Below, one piece after another: positions 60,001-64,000 of a stretch of DNA of 64,000 bases (the first letter of the stretch is position 1; each line of letters begins with the position of its first letter). The stretch spans positions 620,001 to 684,000 of the forward strand of contig JAPJBO010000001.1 in assembly GCA_030068145.1 (NCBI GenBank). The letters are read 5' to 3'. Source of the DNA: Diplonema papillatum (lineage: Eukaryota; Euglenozoa; Diplonemea; Diplonemida; Diplonemidae). Under the pieces are notes generated by a model. It did not search any database. It had not been told where the DNA came from and saw only the letters and a list, made by a program, of their open reading frames with translations. Both the position numbers and the translations under genes were made by a program.

Positions 60001-62690
60001 TGGATGTCTGCGCACGCACGGGGGATTCGAAGAAGAAGTTGACGAAGTGACCGACGGCGTCGTTACCACGGGGGCTATTGAGGAAAACAATGTTCACGGG
60101 ACGCTGTGCTTCGTACTCCTCCCTGTGCGTTGTGTCTCCTGTAACACGGCGATACAGGATTGTCTTCATGCAGTCCGGCGAGAGTACGAATCCAATGTCA
60201 TGCGTGTGGCAAAACTGCTGAACTTCAAAGCAATCCAGCGACCTCAAGCTCCCCACGCTCGTTTTCTTCTCATGGAAGTTCTCTTCTGCAAAGTTGAGGA
60301 GGACAGCCTTAGTCGGGAGATCTGTCTTTCCGGTAGTTCGCCATGCAAGTGCACGCCACAACGCGATGTAGGCGCATTCACACCCCTTCTGCTCGTTTCT
60401 CAGTCTCAGTGTCACCCCGGGTATGGACCCGAATTCGCGCCTGCTTCGGTGGTCGTCGTACTGCTCCAGGGAATCAACGACGGTGCACGTGCGAAAGGTG
60501 TCCGCAGGCAGCTTTCTCAGGAAGTCATCCACAGGCCCCATACCCTCTGTCCACCCATCTACCGGCTGCTGAGGCTTCCCAGTCTGCTTTTCAGGTTTCT
60601 GCGCACGGGAAGGGGACTTTCTCGGCTTCACCTCTTCCTCATCCGTCGACGAGCTGTCCGACTCTGTCTCGGACGATGTGCTTTCTGAATCGCACACTTC
60701 ATCACTGACAATCACGCCTTTCCTGACCATTTTTCGCAGTTCTTTTGTTCAGTCCGCAGTTCTGTCCTGCTCGTTTTTTTGGTACCGGTGCTGATATTTC
60801 AAAATCCGTGTGTGACTGGCCCAAGAAAACCTCCCAGTTTTCTGGGGACACCTCGAGTTCCAGCCGTGAAAAAAGAGGGGGGGCAGGCACTCTTTTTTGT
60901 CGGCAGTTGCTTTAATGGAAAGATACGCTAAGAAATCTTTAAAATACGTCCCTTGGGTGCCGGATTAACCACAGGGGCACCCTTCGGGAGCTACTCATGA
61001 TATTCGCTGCATTATCTACGCATATATGCGTAGATGGTCGGTAAAGGGTTAACAATGCATTGTTGGTACTAAAAATATGTAGTTGGCAGCATACTAAAAG
61101 CAACTCACCAAATCAGGTGAAAAGCCGCTAGTGCGCACAAACAAAGCCATGCATTGTAAACACGAAAGAGAACGGTGGCAGCGTGTTGCAGCGGAGCAGA
61201 TTGGCCTAACGAGCAAAAATTTATCACTATCATCCACTAGCAGGCCAATCCACTCCCCGGCACGTACAAACAAACGCACGCCTATTCTTTTTTTGTATAA
61301 GCACCTGCTTTGTAGGAAATACTTGAGGAGGCTGCCAGTTGCGAAATCTCAAAGGAGGTAATTATTGCCAATTACCGGGGGGACTCTGAACCCCCGGACC
61401 CTCAAGCGAACATTCCCCTCGCCGCCTCAACGGTCAGCCGAAAACTTGAAAATTCCGGCTTCTTAAAACTTGAAACAGTCTTAAACACCACGGTAGCAGG
61501 TCCGACCCCAACGGGAGCTAAAGCGTCCTGCATGACGCTGGATGAGTGCGAAGTGCAGAAGTACTTCTCGTACACAGTGCCCTCGTTCGTCGACAAGAAC
61601 TCTCGGTACAGCAACCGGATCGTTCTGAGAACCGAAAGCAGCTTTCCCGTCGGCACCTCTCTGACCGGTAATTGGACGGCTCGCATCGAAAATTCGCTCC
61701 CTCCCGTCGTTGAGAACGTGTGCATTCTGCATCCCTCCCATCCTTCCCCATCAGAGCCACCACCAACGACTGTAACCGTCACGGGTTGCACAACGAAAGC
61801 GACACGAGAAGAGCTTCGTGTACAGAGCAGAGGGGGCCAGGCCACTTTTTCTCTTCGCGTTCAATGCCATTGCGTGAATTACTCAGGACACACTCGGATT
61901 TATCGGGCCACGGCTGGCTTGGCGAACGGCAACTTCCAATTTCACATCCAGATCCCGTGTCTCCAACCGGGTCTTTACGAATGGACCGGCGGGCGTAACG
62001 CACTGAGGTGCCCTTATGGGTTCGAACCTCAGAGCATCACGGAAATGAGGTCAAACAAAACAAGGAAGAATGGCCTGCCATCGTGGTCAGATCTGGACAT
62101 AGCCATACTGAGTCGCTACGAGGCACACTGCGCTGCATTCACTTGTGCAGGAAGCGGCTTCACATTTCTTTTTAGCCACATGTGTGAGGAAGCTGAACCA
62201 CCAAGTACCTTCTGATCGGCCAATTTGCCACCTGAAACCACGTCCAGGATTTGGGCTCAGGGTAGTGCGGTCAACGAAAAACGAAGTCGAAAGCGGTAAC
62301 AATCAAAGGGCCCGCCATTTACGTACTCCCCCAATCGGACTCGTCGGCATTTTTTCGATGCCCAGTGCATCTAACATGTGTTCGCTGCGTTGAAGCGAAG
62401 CAACTAAGGAGAGAAACAGAGGAACGCCAGTTGCTGGTCGTTGTAGTACCGTCAGCTATTACCGTGGTGGTGTCTTGTCCGATGCGGGGCCTTAAAAGAT
62501 TGGGCCAGGGCGGGGTCACTTAAGGCTCAGTACCAAGAACGAACCCCTCACAGGCATACGTCAAGCTCGTGATTCGGCAGAAGGATCACACGTACCGTCG
62601 GGCCATCCTCCCCGTCATCGGTCTCGCGATTTTAGCGGCGTTGGCCGTCGGTGTAACGTTCGACTTTCTCATGCTGATGAAGGCCCGCAG
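57093..62690 (+). CDS. Secretory/type I membrane protein, spliced, 3' end unresolved
   Basis: Predicted join 57093-57405, 61500-61717, 62554-62690 and probably further. Intron 1 is phase 1 (G^GTATGC...CAG^GT restores Gly). Intron 2 is phase 0 (AAC^GTGTGC...CAG^GCATAC). Residues 1-22 are a signal peptide (SSLAAVAGFLLLSRAAA). The lumenal part has Cys in SCMTLDECEVQKYF, a probable disulphide pair, and a possible N-glycosylation site in TGNWTAR. Exon 3 encodes one transmembrane helix (AILPVIGLAILAALAVGV) followed by a short basic segment (KARR). I do not recognise the family; the order signal peptide-lumenal domain-TM is seen, but any role is unknown. Intron 1 (4.1 kb) contains a complete piggyBac element in antisense. 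After 62690 a phase-2 donor (AG^GTACCC) suggests more exons. Confidence 0.6.
58148..60730 (-). CDS. piggyBac transposase with N-terminal peptidase-like module (860 aa)
   Basis: The DDE_Tnp_1_7 core spans ~290-690, with catalytic Asp candidates in QLSFDESI (~448), WLYFDNYYTS (~527) and GGVDLSDQL (~650). It cuts and pastes at TTAA. A C-terminal Cys/His-rich domain (TCKCHVQRKDVQYMCKQCG, CPAPCFGRFHT; ~785-820) matches the PHD/RING-like end domain of piggyBac transposases that binds TIR DNA. The N-terminus is acidic (~1-35) and Lys/Pro-rich linkers flank an unusual module at ~110-235: Cys in KGCECAYIALW, then CFEVQQFCHTHDIGF, then His in AVGHFVNFFF. The same arrangement is in the hAT transposase of this window. 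ATG at 60728-60730, no internal stop. Confidence 0.92.
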   Translation of the reverse strand: MVRKGVIVSDEVCDSESTSSETESDSSSTDEEEVKPRKSPSRAQKPEKQTGKPQQPVDGWTEGMGPVDDFLRKLPADTFRTCTVVDSLEQYDDHRSRREFGSIPGVTLRLRNEQKGCECAYIALWRALAWRTTGKTDLPTKAVLLNFAEENFHEKKTSVGSLRSLDCFEVQQFCHTHDIGFVLSPDCMKTILYRRVTGDTTHREEYEAQRPVNIVFLNSPRGNDAVGHFVNFFFESPVRAQTSRKPAAKRDGKKPPQKKQTDQKKTTPPKPAASIKFPLMKWADTVVPIPELPFDEKLSGPQTDTFGDVLHQNSSPEGIFSLFFTPSVVGKIIGQMSTYSAQKAKTRGREDKFKAPDEKELKRWFALTIAMGLTVKGDLYNYWCTDPVEHIPFFASVMGRNRWMEIYRTLHFTDDSVVESDRLKKIKNVFDMVSEQWAEVWRPSKQLSFDESIIRLKGRLSFKQYAPQKRHRFGIKAFVLAEAATGYVLAATIYSGKIGDGVGGNVGEREMLHLARKYAQRGHWLYFDNYYTSVPLMLALSSMGFHSCGTVRSNRKGLPLLREKKEKKRGRPSKIEKAKAPQRGDSFFMQSGPVTYVEWHDKREVKMLSTLPIGASTTEVQRRPKGSCGRKEPVQKPDIVESYNAYMGGVDLSDQLMASCGRLMKGRRWYLKLFFYLLEVSCLNASVIWKHLHKDDLQSFSFANFKRALIAGLLNADPADDSSTEPDEVSAGPEPTTPTKSQQDSAPSTPFSPSTPSRADDHPCRLDGKTHYLVPLDRRTTCKCHVQRKDVQYMCKQCGVPLCPAPCFGRFHTKQDHKFDDPNLKDAQRRLKDPNGRPFKRGRKRSLQSNNSPAHNKRKT
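61014..61035. other. Perfect 22-bp palindrome inside the right end of the piggyBac element
   Basis: ATCTACGCATA|TATGCGTAGAT directly abuts the inner edge of the 13-bp TIR. The left end lacks it. Confidence 0.9.
61141..61410 (+). repeat. Composite of repeat families K and B in intron 1
   Basis: Family K (AACACGAAAGAGAACGGTGG..., 61155-61270) is followed by family B (GTATAAGCACCTGCTTTGTA..., 61290-61360) and the ending CCGGACCCTCAAGCGAAC. The ending also occurs in variants near 17580, 37150, 51175, 57590 and 63575, which suggests a composite element. Confidence 0.6.
61915..62010 (+). repeat. Interspersed repeat family H
   Basis: GGCGAACGGCAACTTCCAAT...CCCGTGTCTCCAACCGGGTC...GGGCGTAACGCACTGAGG, matching ~43481-43575. 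It lies in intron 2 of the membrane-protein gene. The frame of exon 2 stays open through it, but it is repeat DNA and not coding. Confidence 0.7.
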
Positions 62691-62778
62691 GTACCCTACA
62701 TTCTCTGCTTTCGAACGACTAATTACGCAGCGAGCCGGGCAAACTGTGTCGGTCGCTACGTCACATCTCCAAGCATGA

Positions 62779-63697
62779 CTGTGCCAGCGATCAATACACG
62801 TCGGCTTTAGATAGAGGTTGAGGGTCACAAAGCATGGGGGGAAGGGAAACAGCTATCACCCGGCTCTCTTCCCTGAGAAGCCAAATAGGGGCTTGAACAT
62901 TCGCACACATCGTATAAAGTTGAAAACAAAGTAACATTTACTCAAAAAAACCTCACCCTGTACTACGTGGGAGGCCCAAGGAAACTCTCCTAACCTGAGG
63001 AGATCTTGGTGTCGGTCATAAATTGTTACGAACCTAGCTTGCCAAAGCAAGCAGGTGAAGTGTTCACGAAAGAAGCCATGCATCCTCCCAACCCCCGTGG
63101 GTAGCAGGAGTCTTTTTGCTAGGCAAAGTGAGTTAAAGAGTGAAAGGGCACGTACAGTGAGTCAAGAAGAGTACGAGTGTAAAAGAGCGGTGATAGTGCT
63201 CAAACATTTTTCAGCTGAGCATGAGTTTGATCAAAGTAACATCAAGGCAGCTCTTTCAAAGACCAGCCACAGTCAACGCCGCGCGGGTGCGGGCTATTGC
63301 TATTAATCATCGTGTTTCAAACCCCCGATTCGCGTAACCTGGAAGCACACAGAGGGTGTCGGTTGTACAAAGGTGGCAATCAGCTCGCATCGGGGAGGTG
63401 ACGCTACCCACCTGGACAAGTAGGTGTCCTGCTGCCCCTGCTCAAACTATCGAACCGACGGATACCACCGCCAAGAAGAATTTAATTGCCTTCCCCGATT
63501 CCTCGAAACCAGCACCATGAACAACTACCCCAACCCCCCTCGTACGTATTAGCTTCAAAATAACCCATTCGACGTAGGTCACCCGGAGACTACAAAATCT
63601 CGGTTTCTTAAGCGAGCGTTTAGCTTAAAAGTCTATAAACAACAGGACGCGCACAGACCAGCAGCAGGACCAGCCGCCGTCGCAGCGGGTCAGCGAC
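62779..63697. other. Spacer or intron before the RING-CH gene
   Basis: Holds an inverted fragment of family E (~63310-63440) and a family B/K terminal piece (~63575-63630). No exon is recognised. It could include the last exon(s) of the preceding gene. Confidence 0.4.
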
Positions 63698-64000
63698 ATG
63701 TTTATCCGCATTGTGCCGGATGCTGGAGCAGCCGTCCGAGGGTTGTACAGCAGGCTGGAGGGGCGGGGCCAGGGCCTGGAGCCGGAAGGCGGTGGGCCGC
63801 CGCCCGCGGTCGTCGAAGAGGAGGAGGAGGACGAAGACCGGTGCTGCAAGATCTGCCGGAGCACGGTGCCGTCGGCCGACTTATTCTCGCCCTGCGTGTG
63901 CAAGGGCTCGACGAAGTACGTCCACCGGCAATGCCTCGAGGAGTGGAGGCGGACGACGACGTCGATCGAGAACAAGAAGAAGTGCACGGAGTGCAAGACT
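63698..64000 (+). CDS. RING-CH (MARCH-type) E3 ubiquitin ligase, 3' partial
   Basis: 101 codons from ATG to the window end without a stop. After a short N-terminus (MFIRIVPDAGAAVRGLYSRL) and an acidic run (EEEEEDED), the RING-CH finger is complete or nearly so: CCKICRSTV, FSPCVCKGSTKYVHRQCLEEW and KKCTECKT. That is CxxC...CxC...HxxC...CxxC, the C4HC3 order of MARCH/Doa10 ligases. In this family transmembrane helices usually follow. These would lie outside the window. The frame is also open upstream of the ATG (~13 codons, Gln-rich), so an upstream exon start is possible. Confidence 0.8.
   Translation, partial: MFIRIVPDAGAAVRGLYSRLEGRGQGLEPEGGGPPPAVVEEEEEDEDRCCKICRSTVPSADLFSPCVCKGSTKYVHRQCLEEWRRTTTSIENKKKCTECKT

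Larger units (their letters stand above)
57821..61052 (-). mobile_element. piggyBac-type DNA transposon, apparently complete
   Basis: Both ends are TTAA followed by the 13-bp TIR CCCTTTACCGACC (left 57825-57837, right inverted 61036-61048). TTAA at 57821-57824 and 61049-61052 is the classic piggyBac target duplication. A single intact transposase ORF lies inside on the minus strand. The element sits in intron 1 of the membrane-protein gene. Confidence 0.93.

Noticed and set aside
61990..62040. Possible tRNA (GGTTCGAACC T-loop-like motif)
   Set aside because: No matching acceptor stem or D-arm around it; it adjoins repeat family H.
61718..62215. Extension of membrane-protein exon 2 reading frame to 62215
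   Set aside because: It runs through family H repeat sequence and loses coding character. Splicing at AAC^GTGTGC joins a transmembrane exon in frame.

Overview
The window is nuclear DNA of a eukaryote, probably a unicellular alga or protist. Coding stretches are GC-rich and use many C/G third positions. Genes have GT-AG spliceosomal introns that can be paired by reading phase, mostly phase 0. About half of the DNA is transposons, MITE-like repeats, microsatellites and fragments of large-subunit rRNA. I cannot name the species. All eight host genes I can support lie on the + strand, which would suit a lineage with unidirectional gene arrays (for example dinoflagellates or relatives), but that is an inference. 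The rRNA pieces at 10963-11258 and 31960-32087 are the best handle for placing the organism.

Layout. 1-2068: an FHA-domain protein with a C-terminal Tpt1/KptA-like region, cut by the window start. 3343-5032: a small unknown gene and a 30-bp/90-bp coding tandem array. 5492-10116: a tyrosine-recombinase retrotransposon with split direct repeats (A1...B1-A2-B2), a gag-like ORF, a recombinase ORF and an RT-RNase H ORF. 10796-11258: a possible first exon followed by an LSU rRNA fragment. 12207-18286: a multi-exon RRM plus R3H-like RNA-binding protein gene, with repeats in its introns. 18975-24669: a hAT-type DNA transposon with ~725-bp terminal inverted repeats that contain pieces of its own transposase gene. 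24670-28578: repeats only. 28579-30534: a RING / KEG-type repeat / RanBP2 zinc-finger protein. 30535-38529: rRNA debris, LINE tails, a long TTG microsatellite and a 306-bp MITE. 38545-40077 and 44220-45750: two 5'-truncated LINE 3' ends sharing a Cys/His-rich domain. 41384-42943: a reticulon-like protein. 45968-48724: NOL10/Enp2, a ribosome-biogenesis protein. 50855-51853: a SHOCT-domain gene. 57093-62690: a secreted/type I membrane protein gene whose first intron holds a piggyBac element (57821-61052) in antisense. 63698-64000: the start of a RING-CH (MARCH-type) ubiquitin ligase, cut by the window end.

The host genes do not form a pathway. They are housekeeping functions (RNA binding, ribosome assembly, ER shaping, ubiquitin ligation) separated by repeat-filled spacers. 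The most unusual result concerns the two cut-and-paste transposases. They belong to different superfamilies (hAT and piggyBac), yet both carry a similar N-terminal Cys...FEVQ...HF module resembling a papain/OTU-like cysteine peptidase fold, placed before the DDE core.
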